A DNA stretch of 64,000 bases from SLDF01 sp964537925 (GCA_964537925.1 CAZICV010000004.1:62001-126000), one strand, 5' to 3'; counted from the stretch's first letter, positions 34,910 through 44,913 are shown. The notes: a model not told the origin generated them from the sequence alone. Program-made: numbers and translations.

Positions 34910-36838
34910 CTATCTCATAAGCACTACAGGAATAGCATAGACTGCCTGATCTGCTACGAGACGTACCGTATATACACCGGCCGGAAGATCATCAGTACGG
35001 ATCATCTGCCGGTCCGGGGACGCCAACGTCACTTGCCTCAGTACACGCCCGTCCGCCGTCAGCAGCTCCGTACGCCCGTACAGCGGCGAACTGATATAGA
35101 TATGGTCTCCCGCCGGGTTGGGATATACTTCCAGCGGCTTTGTCAGACTGACCTCGCCGACAGTATTGACACCGAGTATGGTGATCGGCTCGCAAGCTTC
35201 GGATGACAGCAATGCGCAGCCCCGCTTATGTACCGTCACACAGATCGTATCCTGCTGCTCTTTGACAAGCCGCAGAGATACCTCCGCCGTCCCTTGGCCG
35301 GAAAGTATCTCATAGCCCTCACCCTGCTGCCAGCTGATCACAGATGTGCTGTCCCAGTTGGTCAGGCTCACTGTGATCGTATCGCCTTCGTCTCCCGATT
35401 GCGGGCTATCGATTACAGGCACTACAGGAGCGATCCGGTTGTCTTCGATCGTAAATGAAGTGTAAGAAATACAATATACCCCTGCATACGCCGCATGCTC
35501 GATATGGTCATATTCTCCAGGCGCCCATATTACCAGGTAGGAACCCTGCACTCCCAGGTCCACTCCGTTGTGCTGCCATTGATCCCGTGTATTGATCACA
35601 GGAGTGCCATCTGACAGGTGTACCGTACAGCCCGTAGCATCAACCGTTATCTCTTGATCGGGACATTCAAGTACCGTAGCGGACAACTGCAGATCACAAT
35701 GAAAGTCGATCGTACGGACACGTGTATAAGTCGTACTGTCGCAGCCGTGCTCATCGGTTACCCGTGTCCCATAATCTCCGGGACTTTCTATCCACCCCAG
35801 CTCCGCATGCTCGTAAGGCAGGTCTTCCGTGCACAGGATGATCGTATCGTGCGGCAGTTCATACTCAATGAATGTGATATGAAAACTGAGGATGCTATCG
35901 CAGCCGGCTGACGAACTGAGCTGATAGGTCTTCTGACCGCTTGGCGGATAAAAACTGAATCCATCCACTTCATACGCGCCTGCTTCGCTACACCAGATCA
36001 CATCCGGCAGATCGGTCACAGGAAGATTCACCACCTGGACCTCTATACAGACATCTCCTTCATAATTATTATCGTCGATAAGGTTATACAACGCATTCTC
36101 CGCGTTGACCAGGCAGATCCGGTATACACCGTCCGGTGTACCCGGCGGCACTGTTACCTCTATCGATCGGCCGTTGGTCGTTCCCTCCTCACCATCTACT
36201 AACCAATAGAAGGTAGTGGCAAAACCGGGTTCGTCCACCGTAAACATAGCCGTCTCTCCGGCACACATCGTCGATGGACCGGTGATCTCAGTCGGCTGCG
36301 CGAGTACAGGATCACCAATGCCCTGTGTATCCGTGATCTCAAAATCACATATATCACCGGCGCAACCATCCAGCATGATCCAGTACTGCCGGCCTACTAC
36401 GAACGTACCTCCGGCACCGATCGTGAACGCACTGGTCATACAAGCCGTCGCACAGTTACCCACCGTAGCATAAACTCCTGCTCCCGGTAGAGGAGGACAA
36501 GTCGATACAATAGCTCCTTGTATACCAAATTGACCGGTTGTACCTTGACAATTGGAAGGCGTAATGGTCACCGTCACGACCGTGGAAGTGGCGATGAAAC
36601 TGAGCCAGGACGGATTGTTAAGTGCAATACCCTGACCACAAATTGTCGCCGTGTATGTCGATGAGGCGGGAAGCAGGGTTGAACAAAACCCCAACAAATC
36701 GGGCAGAATAGGAGCATCAGCACAAAAGGCCGTGGCATGCACGGAATCCTGGTCGCACTGGGCGCCGACTGGCAAAGAAAAAACTGCCAGCCATACAAAA
36801 AGCAGTGGTCTTACACATGAGTAAACTTTTGTCTTCAT
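34910..36838 (-). CDS. T9SS-secreted multidomain surface protein (copy B)
   Basis: 642 residues with the same architecture as its neighbour: signal peptide ending PVGAQ, N-terminal beta domain, PKD-like domain (TMCAGETAMFTVDEPGF), cysteine-paired domains and a T9SS type A sorting domain (LEVYPNPAGDHIYISSPLYG). Identity to copy A is near complete over the PKD-to-middle region and the C-terminal 170 residues, but an internal segment of about 90 residues (CDLQLSATVLECPDQEITVD onward) is only moderately similar. About 175 bases separate the two genes, and each has its own signal peptide. Secreted or surface-attached; function unknown. Confidence 0.82.
   Translation of the reverse strand: MKTKVYSCVRPLLFVWLAVFSLPVGAQCDQDSVHATAFCADAPILPDLLGFCSTLLPASSTYTATICGQGIALNNPSWLSFIATSTVVTVTITPSNCQGTTGQFGIQGAIVSTCPPLPGAGVYATVGNCATACMTSAFTIGAGGTFVVGRQYWIMLDGCAGDICDFEITDTQGIGDPVLAQPTEITGPSTMCAGETAMFTVDEPGFATTFYWLVDGEEGTTNGRSIEVTVPPGTPDGVYRICLVNAENALYNLIDDNNYEGDVCIEVQVVNLPVTDLPDVIWCSEAGAYEVDGFSFYPPSGQKTYQLSSSAGCDSILSFHITFIEYELPHDTIILCTEDLPYEHAELGWIESPGDYGTRVTDEHGCDSTTYTRVRTIDFHCDLQLSATVLECPDQEITVDATGCTVHLSDGTPVINTRDQWQHNGVDLGVQGSYLVIWAPGEYDHIEHAAYAGVYCISYTSFTIEDNRIAPVVPVIDSPQSGDEGDTITVSLTNWDSTSVISWQQGEGYEILSGQGTAEVSLRLVKEQQDTICVTVHKRGCALLSSEACEPITILGVNTVGEVSLTKPLEVYPNPAGDHIYISSPLYGRTELLTADGRVLRQVTLASPDRQMIRTDDLPAGVYTVRLVADQAVYAIPVVLMR
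34994..36175. repeat. Tandem gene repeat, copy B
   Basis: Partner of the repeat at 32889-34070. Conserved blocks about 34994-35454 and 35730-36175, with the divergent insert between them at about 35455-35725. Confidence 0.75.
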
Positions 36839-37176
36839 AGGGTCTGGTCTCAGGTAAAAAGTAGTTTATAATCTCACAATATATAAAATTAGTTTATAAA
36901 ATCATATCTAAACCACCCCCTTGTCATAGCCTTTTTTACCCGAGTACGCTTCACCCGTCGGGAACACGCCATTTTTACCACAGCCAAATTAATTCACTCG
37001 CTCTTTTACCCAACGATCTCCTTACGTGAACAGCTCAGAAATATATAGCCCGCGGCCTCCTTATATCCTCCGATTTTTCGATTAGCATACAAGTATCACC
37101 GCAAAGATCTTTCTTCCAAAAATCTCGCAATATGATCCCGATATTTGTGTAGGCAACTTGAACGCATTACCACACT
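36839..37176. other. Divergent intergenic region
   Basis: 338 bases between the surface protein and acetyltransferase genes, AT-rich at its left end. AGTTTATAA occurs twice (about 36863 and 36891). GATATTTG at 37137-37144, one base off the -7 consensus, may serve the acetyltransferase gene. No gene seen. Confidence 0.45.
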
Positions 37177-37746
37177 ATGACGACAAATCAACCTGTCCTT
37201 CAAACAGAAAGACTGATCATACGCGAGGTACTGGAGACAGACGAAAAGGACTTTTTCGAAATGGACTCGAACCCCGAAGTCCATCGCTATATCGACAACG
37301 ATCCTGTACTGCATATCGAGCAGATACGCGACATCATCCGGATGCTTCGTCAACAGTACACGGACAATGGTATCGCAAGATGGGCCGTCACGGACAAACA
37401 TACAGGCGAATGCCTGGGCTGGGCCGGCCTGAAATACTTCCGTGAACCGCTCAACGGACATGTAGACTTCTATGAACTTGGCTATCGGTTCAAGCAAAGG
37501 CACTGGGGCCGCGGTCTCGCTACAGAAGCCTCACAAGCCATCCTGGCTTACGCATTTCGACATCTGCCGACAGATACAATTTATGCCATCACCCATCTCG
37601 AGAACGATCGCTCCCGGCATGTTCTGCACAAGCTGGGATTTGACCTGGCCGGTATTACGGACTACATGGCACAGCCGGTCAACTGGTTTGAGCTCACCAG
37701 AGAAAAATGGTATAGCCTGCAAAACGATAAAAGGGATCTCCTGTAA
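37177..37746 (+). CDS. GNAT-family N-acetyltransferase (RimJ/RimL-like)
   Basis: 189 residues with the GNAT fold typical of RimJ/RimL-like enzymes: QTERLIIREVLETDEKDFFE at the N-terminus, IARWAVTDKHTGECLGWAGL (strand 4), the acetyl-CoA binding segment FKQRHWGRGLATEASQAIL (about residues 105-123; Q/RxxGxG/A) and TIYAITHLENDRSRHVLHKL with the conserved Asn. It would acetylate an amino group on a protein terminus or small molecule; substrate unknown. It is 26 bases upstream of the DUF4180 gene, probably in the same transcript. Confidence 0.88.
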   Translation: MTTNQPVLQTERLIIREVLETDEKDFFEMDSNPEVHRYIDNDPVLHIEQIRDIIRMLRQQYTDNGIARWAVTDKHTGECLGWAGLKYFREPLNGHVDFYELGYRFKQRHWGRGLATEASQAILAYAFRHLPTDTIYAITHLENDRSRHVLHKLGFDLAGITDYMAQPVNWFELTREKWYSLQNDKRDLL

Positions 37747-37772
37747 AACAGGTCTGTATTATCAGGAATCCA

Positions 37773-38139
37773 ATGAAAGACATACATACACACACTGGGT
37801 AACAGGAAAATAGCGGAACTCATCGGAAAAGAACTGCTCCTGGCCAATAGCCAGGACGGGATAGATCTCCTGGGCGACATCTATTTCGGTGGATACGACG
37901 CCCTGATATTGTACCAGGAACAGATCACGCCCGATTTCTTCGACCTGCAAACAGGAATAGCCGGCGAGATCCTGCAGAAGTTCTCCAACTACCGCGTCAG
38001 CCTGGCGATAATAGGCCGTTTCGAAGCGCTCCCGGGCAAAAGCATCCATGACTTCATCCTGGAAAGTAACAAACGAGGCCACATATGCTTCGTACCGACC
38101 ATACAACAAGCGCTTGCCTGCCTCAAAGGCCGCCTATAG
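37773..38139 (+). pseudogene. DUF4180 protein with apparent +1 frameshift near the N-terminus
   Basis: The frame from about 37795 to 38139 encodes a clear DUF4180 protein: NRKIAELIGKELLLANSQDG, ILYQEQITPDFFDLQTGIAG, EILQKFSNYRVSLAIIGRF and HDFILESNKRGHICFV. That frame has no ATG after its last upstream stop (TGA at 37774). The only suitable ATG, at 37773, is in another frame and reads MKDIHTHTG then a stop. Dropping one base in the repetitive ATACATACACACACTGGG run (about 37780-37797) would join them into a normal-length protein of about 121 residues. Either a sequencing/assembly error, a real inactivating mutation, programmed slippage, or a CTG start at 37795. DUF4180 function is unknown. 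Confidence 0.75.
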
Positions 38140-38203
38140 GCAAAAGAAACCAGGCGTCTCTGACCGGACATGCCGGGGGATGATACCTGCGCGGCCCTTT
38201 ACT

Positions 38204-38908
38204 TCACTTCTTCTTCACCACGATATTGGTTGCCTGGAATTCGCCGGTCCAGTTGAAGCCCATCCACAACCTGATGGCCCCGAACTGACCGGCCAGCGGG
38301 TGCCGTTCATTTGTATAACGCCTTGTCCCTGATGCACCGTCTCCGGATAGAGATATATCCGCAGTGAGGGAGGAGCCCTCAATAGCAAGCACTACCTGTA
38401 CAATAAAAAGTTTTCCTCTCGGAAAACTTCCAAACTCTGTATCAGGCTTATCATCTATCCTGATACGACCGTTTTCCATAAAGTCGATATGCAGAAAATT
38501 GTAATACTCAGTTGGAGATTGGCTGTACGGCTCGCACTGTATACTCACTACGCCGGCGCCTTCGGGGATAAATAGTGTAGCGGTGATCGTATATTTCCCT
38601 TGCCCTCCCAACTCCTTAAATACACCCCGCATAGCGGAGACAGAACCCTGCTGCCCCCGAAACCGGGTGACCCTCACCCAATTGCCAGGACGATCGGCGG
38701 CAGGACCCACTACAAGCACAGCACCTGCAGGGCCGTCTGTCTCAACTGTACCGGTCTTCTGTGCTGTTAACGGCTTGTCTCCGACAGGATTACCGGAAAA
38801 GTCAGCGTGAAACATAGTCGTACCGCAACCTGCCAGAAAAAAAACACTGGCCAGGATCAGGATTAAAGCACCGGGAACAAGTCGCTTATATGTAGTTACT
38901 CTGCTCAT
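38204..38908 (-). CDS. Lipoprotein of unknown function, probable beta-sandwich
   Basis: 234 residues with a lipoprotein signal (SVFFLAGC, Cys28). The mature part is beta-rich with the strand pattern of a jelly-roll carbohydrate-binding or concanavalin-like domain: GKYTITATLFIPEGAGVVSI, YYNFLHIDFMENGRIRIDD, RLWMGFNWTGEFQATNIVVK at the end. No catalytic motif. It ends 62 bases from the DUF4180 gene, on the opposite strand. Likely anchored in the outer or inner membrane facing the periplasm or surface. No family name can be supported by eye. Confidence 0.65.
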   Translation of the reverse strand: MSRVTTYKRLVPGALILILASVFFLAGCGTTMFHADFSGNPVGDKPLTAQKTGTVETDGPAGAVLVVGPAADRPGNWVRVTRFRGQQGSVSAMRGVFKELGGQGKYTITATLFIPEGAGVVSIQCEPYSQSPTEYYNFLHIDFMENGRIRIDDKPDTEFGSFPRGKLFIVQVVLAIEGSSLTADISLSGDGASGTRRYTNERHPLAGQFGAIRLWMGFNWTGEFQATNIVVKKK

Positions 38909-39158
38909 GATACAAGTATTTTACGTGATCAACACCCGCACAATCCTATCTATAAATATAGCATAATATTACACCCGTGTCAATAGCTACATCCGCCATA
39001 TTACGAGTAGATCTAAAAAAAATATCCCGCAAAACAAAACATCCTTCACTTTTCCGCCCATCCGATCCACCAACCCACTTTAAGCCAGTTGACAGTCGTC
39101 CGCATCGACAAACCGGCTACCGTACCCCGCTGCGTTACAAATCAAGCTTTGGGTGAAG

Positions 39159-39184
39159 AGATCCGAGTCCTGTGAATCGGATCT
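39159..39184. other. Hairpin, perfect 8-bp arms
   Basis: AGATCCGA and TCGGATCT are perfect inverted arms around a 10-base loop, about 100 bases upstream of the metallopeptidase gene and before its likely promoter, so it may be an operator (dyad) rather than an RNA hairpin. Confidence 0.4.
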
Positions 39185-39249
39185 AGGTCACGCCGGTTTT
39201 CAAGCCGACCGCGAATAGCATACCAGTCACAACTTCAACTTTTATTTCA

Positions 39250-39257
39250 TAGTATTG
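39250..39257 (+). promoter_or_regulatory. Weak -7 element (TAGTATTG)
   Basis: Seven of eight matches to TAnnTTTG, 23 bases before the metallopeptidase ATG. No -33 element visible. Confidence 0.35.
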
Positions 39258-39280
39258 TATTCGAACAAATCATATCAAGC

Positions 39281-40135
39281 ATGAGATGGCGAGGCAGAAC
39301 ACAAAGCGGTAATGTAGAAGACCGGCGTGGCGGCGGAGGCAATAAAAAGCTGATCGGCGGAGGCATCGGTGGCATTGTGATCACGCTGCTGATCGTGCTG
39401 ATCACACAGGATCCCTCCGCACTGCTGCAGCTTGCAGACCAGGCGCCTGCCAACCAGCCCGGCCTGAGCTACCAGCAGCTGGCGGCCCAGGAGGATAAAG
39501 CAGAGTTTACCGCAGTCGTACTAAAAGATACCGAGGACGTATGGGACAGTCTTTTTGCCGAAGTACTTGGCAGTGCCTACGTCCAGCCCAAGTTGGTCCT
39601 GTTCAGCGACCTGGTCGAATCGGGCTGTGGCAGGGCAGGGTCATCAACAGGGCCGTTTTACTGCCCGGCGGACCAGAAAGTATATATCGACCTGACCTTT
39701 TTCGATGAACTGCGGGACAGGTTCGGAGCGCCGGGCGACTTCGCCTGGGCCTATGTGATCGCCCACGAAGTGGGCCACCATGTACAGAACCTGCTAGGCG
39801 TGACTGACCGGGTCCACCGGATGCGCAATACGGTAAGCGAGAAAGAATACAACCAGCTCTCCGTGAGACTTGAGCTCCAGGCAGACTTCTACGCAGGTGT
39901 ATGGGCACACCATGCACAACGGATGAAAGATATCCTCGACGATGAGGATATCCGTGAAGCCCTCGATGCCGCACACGCGATAGGCGACGATCGCCTGCAG
40001 CGCGAGGCACAAGGGCATGTAGTACCTGATGCCTTCACGCATGGCACTTCCGAGCAAAGGATGCGGTGGTTCAAACGCGGCTATGACTCCGGGGACCTGA
40101 GACAGGGGGACACATTCAGTGTGTCCAGCCTGTAG
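39281..40135 (+). CDS. Neutral zinc metallopeptidase (YpfJ/KPN_02809 family)
   Basis: 284 residues: short N-terminal cytoplasmic part (MRWRGRTQSGNVEDRRG, the typical opening of this family), one transmembrane helix (LIGGGIGGIVITLLIVLITQ, about 27-46) and a metalloprotease domain with the zinc motif AYVIAHEVGHHVQNLLG (His162, His166) and downstream RLELQADFYAGVWAHH supplying the third ligand Glu. CGRAGSSTGPFYCPADQKVY carries a conserved cysteine pair. Membrane-anchored, substrate unknown. Confidence 0.92.
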   Translation: MRWRGRTQSGNVEDRRGGGGNKKLIGGGIGGIVITLLIVLITQDPSALLQLADQAPANQPGLSYQQLAAQEDKAEFTAVVLKDTEDVWDSLFAEVLGSAYVQPKLVLFSDLVESGCGRAGSSTGPFYCPADQKVYIDLTFFDELRDRFGAPGDFAWAYVIAHEVGHHVQNLLGVTDRVHRMRNTVSEKEYNQLSVRLELQADFYAGVWAHHAQRMKDILDDEDIREALDAAHAIGDDRLQREAQGHVVPDAFTHGTSEQRMRWFKRGYDSGDLRQGDTFSVSSL

Positions 40136-40349
40136 CATAATAGTAATAATAATACAGGACAAGCGTCCGTCAATCTTGCATCCTGTTTTGGGTCCGGAGA
40201 TTTACCGGGCATTATATGCTATTTAAATCTTCATTTTGCATCGTTTTTCTGCATCCTCGTTTATATTTTTATGGGACTTTGAAAACTTCGATCTGTCTCT
40301 TCTGGCAGATCTTGTCTTATTCTTCTGAAAAACCAATCCATCTTGCACA

Positions 40350-43300
40350 ATGAAGCATTACTTACTATTGCTATCGGGGCTCATTTGCCTTGTGACCCTG
40401 GCATTACCCTCAAGCGTCTATGCGCAAAAAAAGGCTACACCTGATGACAGTTACTATTATTTCCCGGAAACAGGAAAAGTACAACTGGATGTATCTCCTG
40501 AAAAGATCCTGGTAAAGCTTGCCGGCAATAGCAGCCGGCAGGACCGGGAAGCAGCCCTGAATACTGTATTGACAGAACTTAGCGTAACAGCTATGGAGTA
40601 TATCGCTCCGAGTAAAGCTACTGTAATTCACCTTGGGAAAAGCGGCCATCGCCAGGATCTGCAGACAGTTCTGAACGAACTGCGCAAAAATAGCCAGATC
40701 GAATATGCCAACCACTTCTATTCCTACAAAGGAGGCACACTGATGGGTGTCACGGAAGGGATCATGGTGGGTATCCGCAACCAGCGCGATGTAGCTGTAC
40801 TGAAACAAAAAGCACATGAACTGCGGCTTCGCTTCGTCGGCCAGAACCCCTACGATCCGACACTCTACCGGGTAGAGACTACGCCCGAATCACCCGGCAA
40901 CGCCATGACCATCGCCAACCGCCTCTATGAGACCGGTTATTTTGCCTATGCAGAGCCGGATCTCCTGGCGATCGATCTCATCACCAGCACCAATGACCCG
41001 CTGCTCGGCACTCAATGGTCGCTCAACAATACCGGCACCAACTCTACCCCCAACGGTACAGCCGGAGCCGATATGAGCGTATTGGATGCATGGGCTACCA
41101 CTACGGGCAGTAGTTCACTCACTATCGCGGTACTTGACTCTGGTGTCGACCTGGATCATCCCGATCTGGCAACCAATATCGTACCCGGCTTTGACGCTAC
41201 AGGTAGCGGAACGGGAGGCGATGTGACCGGCGGCGGAGCACATGGTACGGCCTGCGCCGGCCAGATCGCCGCCGTAGGCAACAACAACCTGGGGCTTGCA
41301 GGTGTAGCTTACTCCTCCAGGATCATGTCCGTATCCGTACTCTACGGCAACAACGGCCAGTGGCAATGGGCGATCGACGGGATCAACTGGGCCTGGCAAA
41401 ACGGGGCGGATATACTCAGCAACTCTTACGGTGCGGCCGCATTTCCGGGCTTTACCGCGCTGAACAATGCGATCACAAGAGCCACTACAGAAGGCCGCGG
41501 TGGCCGCGGAGCGCTGGTGCTCTTCTCTGCGGGCAACAGCAATACAGTAGTAGGCTACCCGGCACTGCGCCCGGAAGCTATCGCAGTCGCTGCTACAACT
41601 ATGTGCGACACCAGGAAGACTCCTTCTTCCTGCGACGGTGAAAACTGGTGGGGGTCGAACTTTGGTACAGGCATCGATATCGGTGCGCCAGGGGTCAAGA
41701 TCACCACTACGGATATAGCAGGAAGTGCAGGTTACCACACATCGGACTATGTCACTAACTTCAACGGTACATCATCGGCCTGTCCGAATGCCGCAGGTGT
41801 GGCAGCGCTCATCCTCTCTGTAAATCCTGACCTGCCACAGTACACCGCCCGCCATATCCTGGAGTCCTCCTGCGATAAAGTAGGCGGATACACTTACAAC
41901 ACGAACGTAACCGGTCAGCCCAACGGTTCCTGGTCTACTGATATCGGCTATGGCCGGGTCAACGCAGCGACTGCAGTCACACTCACCGGTGATTCTTTCA
42001 TGGGTTGCGATATCCAGGTGTCGGGCATCGATATATTTCCCAACGCATCTTGTGATATGGCCGTCGTAGTTCATGCGACCTCTTCACAGTCACTGGAATA
42101 TATACTGACCCCCTCAATCGGCGCTCCCATTGTCAATACAACGGGCGACTTCGGTTTGCAACCGGAAGGAGATTATATAGTCACCGTACGTGTGATCGGC
42201 GATACGCTCTGTTCTTCAGGCCCCCGCCCTATATTGGTGCCCGGAGAGCCTACGATAGAAGACGTGTTGATCACCATGTCTTCTTGCATCGATGCCGAGG
42301 ATGGCATCATACAGATCATCGCCTCATACGAGCTGGAGCTGGAATATGTATTGGTGCCGCCATCCGGACCGGATATCGTCAATACGACAGGATTGTTTAC
42401 AGATCTGGTAGCCGGCGACTATGAGTTCAGCATCCGCCATGCAGGTCAGACACTTTGCATAATCCCTGGGCACACCATCACGTTGGAAGCACATCCTTCC
42501 CCGGCCCCTCCTGTAGTCTCCGGCTATGAGATCTGCCAGGGAGACGCAGTCACGACGGGTAATGGCCTCACTGCATCCTGCAGCAGTAGCTGTAGTGTTT
42601 CATTGAGTTCCTCACCCGGCATGGCCATCTCATCCAATTCTCCAATCTGTGCTCCGCTCAATGTCAGCAATACGGGTATATTGAATACGGTATCGGTCTA
42701 CGTAGGTCTTAGGCATACATGGATCGGCGACCTCTCGGCCTATCTGTTGTCTCCTGCCAATACACAGATCAATCTTTTCCATCGCCCCGGTGTTCCGGCT
42801 TCGACCTTTGGGTGTAGCGGTGATAATATACGGGCAACCTTTGACGATTCAGCTACACTTACTGCTACGAACTTCGAAAATACATGTGCAAATACAGATC
42901 CGGCCATACAGGGTGTCTTCCAACCTTTGCAAGCATTGGCCGGGCTCACGGGAGAAGAAGTATCCGGAGAATGGCAATTATGCATCATGGACCACGAACT
43001 TGATGATAACGGCACGCTGGATGAAGTAGGACTGTTGCTCAGTATTCAGTCCACAATCACCTGGTGGGATGCTCCGGCCGGAGGCAATCTGCTCCATGCG
43101 GGCGATGTATTCGATCCTACCTCATTGGCGGTGAACGATGGCGGTGTAGATCCTTCCGTACCGGGGACATACACATATTGGGCTCAGTGTGTCTGCAATG
43201 GTTGCCCCAGCGAGCGCGTCAGTGCAGACTTCGTCGTGACTCCGTCTGTCACCGCCCTATGCACAGATGTGACTGTATACCTCGACGAGACCGGGGAAGC

Positions 43301-44864
43301 ATCCGTCGCTGCAGCTGACCTGGACGGTGGCAGCAGCGCTTGTACCGATCAGGAGCTGACCTTTACCGTAGACGGCTCACCGGTATATACGGCTACTTGT
43401 GGCAGCGGCTCTCTCGTCACGCTGACCGTGACTGATGAAAGCAGCTTCAGCGCCCAGTGTACAGCCACAATCACCTTACTTGATACAATAGCTCCCATAT
43501 GGGGCATGGCAGACACCGATATTACCATATACATGGACGACAACTGCCAGGCGGACACGTCTTCGACGAATATGCCGGGCCTCTCTGTAACAGACAATTG
43601 TCTTGTTTCGTCGTTCAGCCATTCGGACGGTGCAGTTACACCTTCCTGTGGCTCGGGCTACAGCTTCCAGCGCGTATGGACTGCCTGGGATGAATCCGGC
43701 AATTCCTCTTCTGTGACAGTTTCCGTGACCGTAGCGGACAATACCCCTCCCCAGATCACCGACTGCCCGGCAGATATCACCCTGGATCCCGATGTCCTGC
43801 TTGAATGCAGCGTCATAGTACCGGACTATACAAGCCTGGTGAATGCAGAAGACAATTGCGGTATCGCATCGATCGAACAATCTATCGAGGCAGGAGCAGC
43901 CCTGGCTCCGGGCGTGTACACAATGTCGCTCTATGTGACTGATGATTGCGGTCTGTCCAACAGTTGCAGCTTCGAGATCAGCGTGAACAAATGGCTCAGT
44001 ATAGATCTTGGCGGCAACGTACCGGGTAATGCATTCTATGACGAGATGATCGGATCGGCTACCGTGGCAGGCTCGGGACTCAATGCATCCAATGCGGCCC
44101 TGGACAAAGGCCACTACCTGTATTTCTGCGCCTGTGGAGATGCCGAGATGATCAGCCGGGTGAGCTCCGTACAGACTGGCGGACGTGCCGGTCTGATGAT
44201 GCGTGAGACCCTGGAGCCAGGCAGTCGCAAGACATCCATAGTCACGCCGCTCTCCGGCAACTACCTTTACCAGCAAAACCGGACAACGGCCAACGCCGCT
44301 CACGTACAGGTATCGCTGCTCAGGCCTTCGGCTCCCTGGATCCGGATCAATCGCACGGGCAACAGTTTCCGTGGTTACGTATCCCAGGATGCAACAGGCA
44401 ATCCCTCTGAACCGAAGGCCTGGATCCTTGCTTTCAACCAGAGTATGCCGGTCGACGACTGTTATTACGTAGGATTCTATACGCAAGGTCGTTCCGACAA
44501 TGCGCTTTCTACAGGTGTATTTGACTATACCAGTATCTGGAATGGCTCGGAGCCACCGCCATCCCGCGGTTTACCGATGGCTTTGCCGGGTATCGACCAG
44601 TCATCCGTACAGTTTGGCATGCTGGCTTATCCGACTGTATGCAGCTCCGATGTGACGCTGAGCATTTCGACCGATGCTACGGGCGCCGGTCAACTGCGTA
44701 TATTCAATACGGTAGGTCAGCTGATCGGCATGGAGACTGTCCTGTTCAGCGGCAGTGAAGATATGCTCCTCTCCGTATCCAGCTGGGCGAGTGGCATGTA
44801 TATCCTGAGCTTTGAAGTGGACGGTCGTATACTGGCCACACAAAAGATCATCGTACAGCACTGA
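40350..44864 (+). CDS. Large multidomain subtilisin-like protease with T9SS sorting domain
   Basis: 1504 residues. Signal peptide (about 25, ending VYAQ); a prodomain to about residue 215; an S8 catalytic domain with Asp263 in VLDSGVDLDHP, His298 in GGAHGTACAG and Ser475 in NGTSSACPNAAG. Then cysteine-containing Ig-like repeats (about 550-730), a P/proprotein-convertase-type beta domain (NTVSVYVGLRHTWIGDLSAY, about 775-890), HYR-like modules (DNTPPQITDCPADITLDPDV, about 1130), a concanavalin-like region (about 1215-1400) and a C-terminal T9SS type A domain (about 1425-1504). A secreted protease for extracellular protein or polymer degradation. A factor-independent terminator follows. Confidence 0.92.
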   Translation: MKHYLLLLSGLICLVTLALPSSVYAQKKATPDDSYYYFPETGKVQLDVSPEKILVKLAGNSSRQDREAALNTVLTELSVTAMEYIAPSKATVIHLGKSGHRQDLQTVLNELRKNSQIEYANHFYSYKGGTLMGVTEGIMVGIRNQRDVAVLKQKAHELRLRFVGQNPYDPTLYRVETTPESPGNAMTIANRLYETGYFAYAEPDLLAIDLITSTNDPLLGTQWSLNNTGTNSTPNGTAGADMSVLDAWATTTGSSSLTIAVLDSGVDLDHPDLATNIVPGFDATGSGTGGDVTGGGAHGTACAGQIAAVGNNNLGLAGVAYSSRIMSVSVLYGNNGQWQWAIDGINWAWQNGADILSNSYGAAAFPGFTALNNAITRATTEGRGGRGALVLFSAGNSNTVVGYPALRPEAIAVAATTMCDTRKTPSSCDGENWWGSNFGTGIDIGAPGVKITTTDIAGSAGYHTSDYVTNFNGTSSACPNAAGVAALILSVNPDLPQYTARHILESSCDKVGGYTYNTNVTGQPNGSWSTDIGYGRVNAATAVTLTGDSFMGCDIQVSGIDIFPNASCDMAVVVHATSSQSLEYILTPSIGAPIVNTTGDFGLQPEGDYIVTVRVIGDTLCSSGPRPILVPGEPTIEDVLITMSSCIDAEDGIIQIIASYELELEYVLVPPSGPDIVNTTGLFTDLVAGDYEFSIRHAGQTLCIIPGHTITLEAHPSPAPPVVSGYEICQGDAVTTGNGLTASCSSSCSVSLSSSPGMAISSNSPICAPLNVSNTGILNTVSVYVGLRHTWIGDLSAYLLSPANTQINLFHRPGVPASTFGCSGDNIRATFDDSATLTATNFENTCANTDPAIQGVFQPLQALAGLTGEEVSGEWQLCIMDHELDDNGTLDEVGLLLSIQSTITWWDAPAGGNLLHAGDVFDPTSLAVNDGGVDPSVPGTYTYWAQCVCNGCPSERVSADFVVTPSVTALCTDVTVYLDETGEASVAAADLDGGSSACTDQELTFTVDGSPVYTATCGSGSLVTLTVTDESSFSAQCTATITLLDTIAPIWGMADTDITIYMDDNCQADTSSTNMPGLSVTDNCLVSSFSHSDGAVTPSCGSGYSFQRVWTAWDESGNSSSVTVSVTVADNTPPQITDCPADITLDPDVLLECSVIVPDYTSLVNAEDNCGIASIEQSIEAGAALAPGVYTMSLYVTDDCGLSNSCSFEISVNKWLSIDLGGNVPGNAFYDEMIGSATVAGSGLNASNAALDKGHYLYFCACGDAEMISRVSSVQTGGRAGLMMRETLEPGSRKTSIVTPLSGNYLYQQNRTTANAAHVQVSLLRPSAPWIRINRTGNSFRGYVSQDATGNPSEPKAWILAFNQSMPVDDCYYVGFYTQGRSDNALSTGVFDYTSIWNGSEPPPSRGLPMALPGIDQSSVQFGMLAYPTVCSSDVTLSISTDATGAGQLRIFNTVGQLIGMETVLFSGSEDMLLSVSSWASGMYILSFEVDGRILATQKIIVQH

Positions 44865-44913
44865 TAAACTCAGAAAGCCGGGAGTCGCCCGCAATACGAC
44901 TATCCGTGAATAT

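Larger units (their letters stand above)
38909..39280. other. Intergenic region with hairpin and weak promoter
   Basis: 372 bases. It contains the 8-bp hairpin at 39159-39184 and a near-consensus -7 element at 39250-39257. I see no gene. Confidence 0.5.

Noticed and set aside
39150..39215. tRNA-like arms around the hairpin at 39159-39184 with a following GGTTTTCAAGCC
   Set aside because: The loop is 10 bases rather than 7, there is no acceptor stem or D-arm, and no CCA-proximal pairing.
40177..40255. TGCATC repeated three times before the subtilisin gene
   Set aside because: The copies are short, the spacing is irregular (60 and 13 bases), and the surrounding bases are not conserved; chance is the simplest explanation.
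43476..44486. 336-codon minus-strand frame inside the subtilisin gene
   Set aside because: Antisense shadow of a well-supported gene; no domain pattern.
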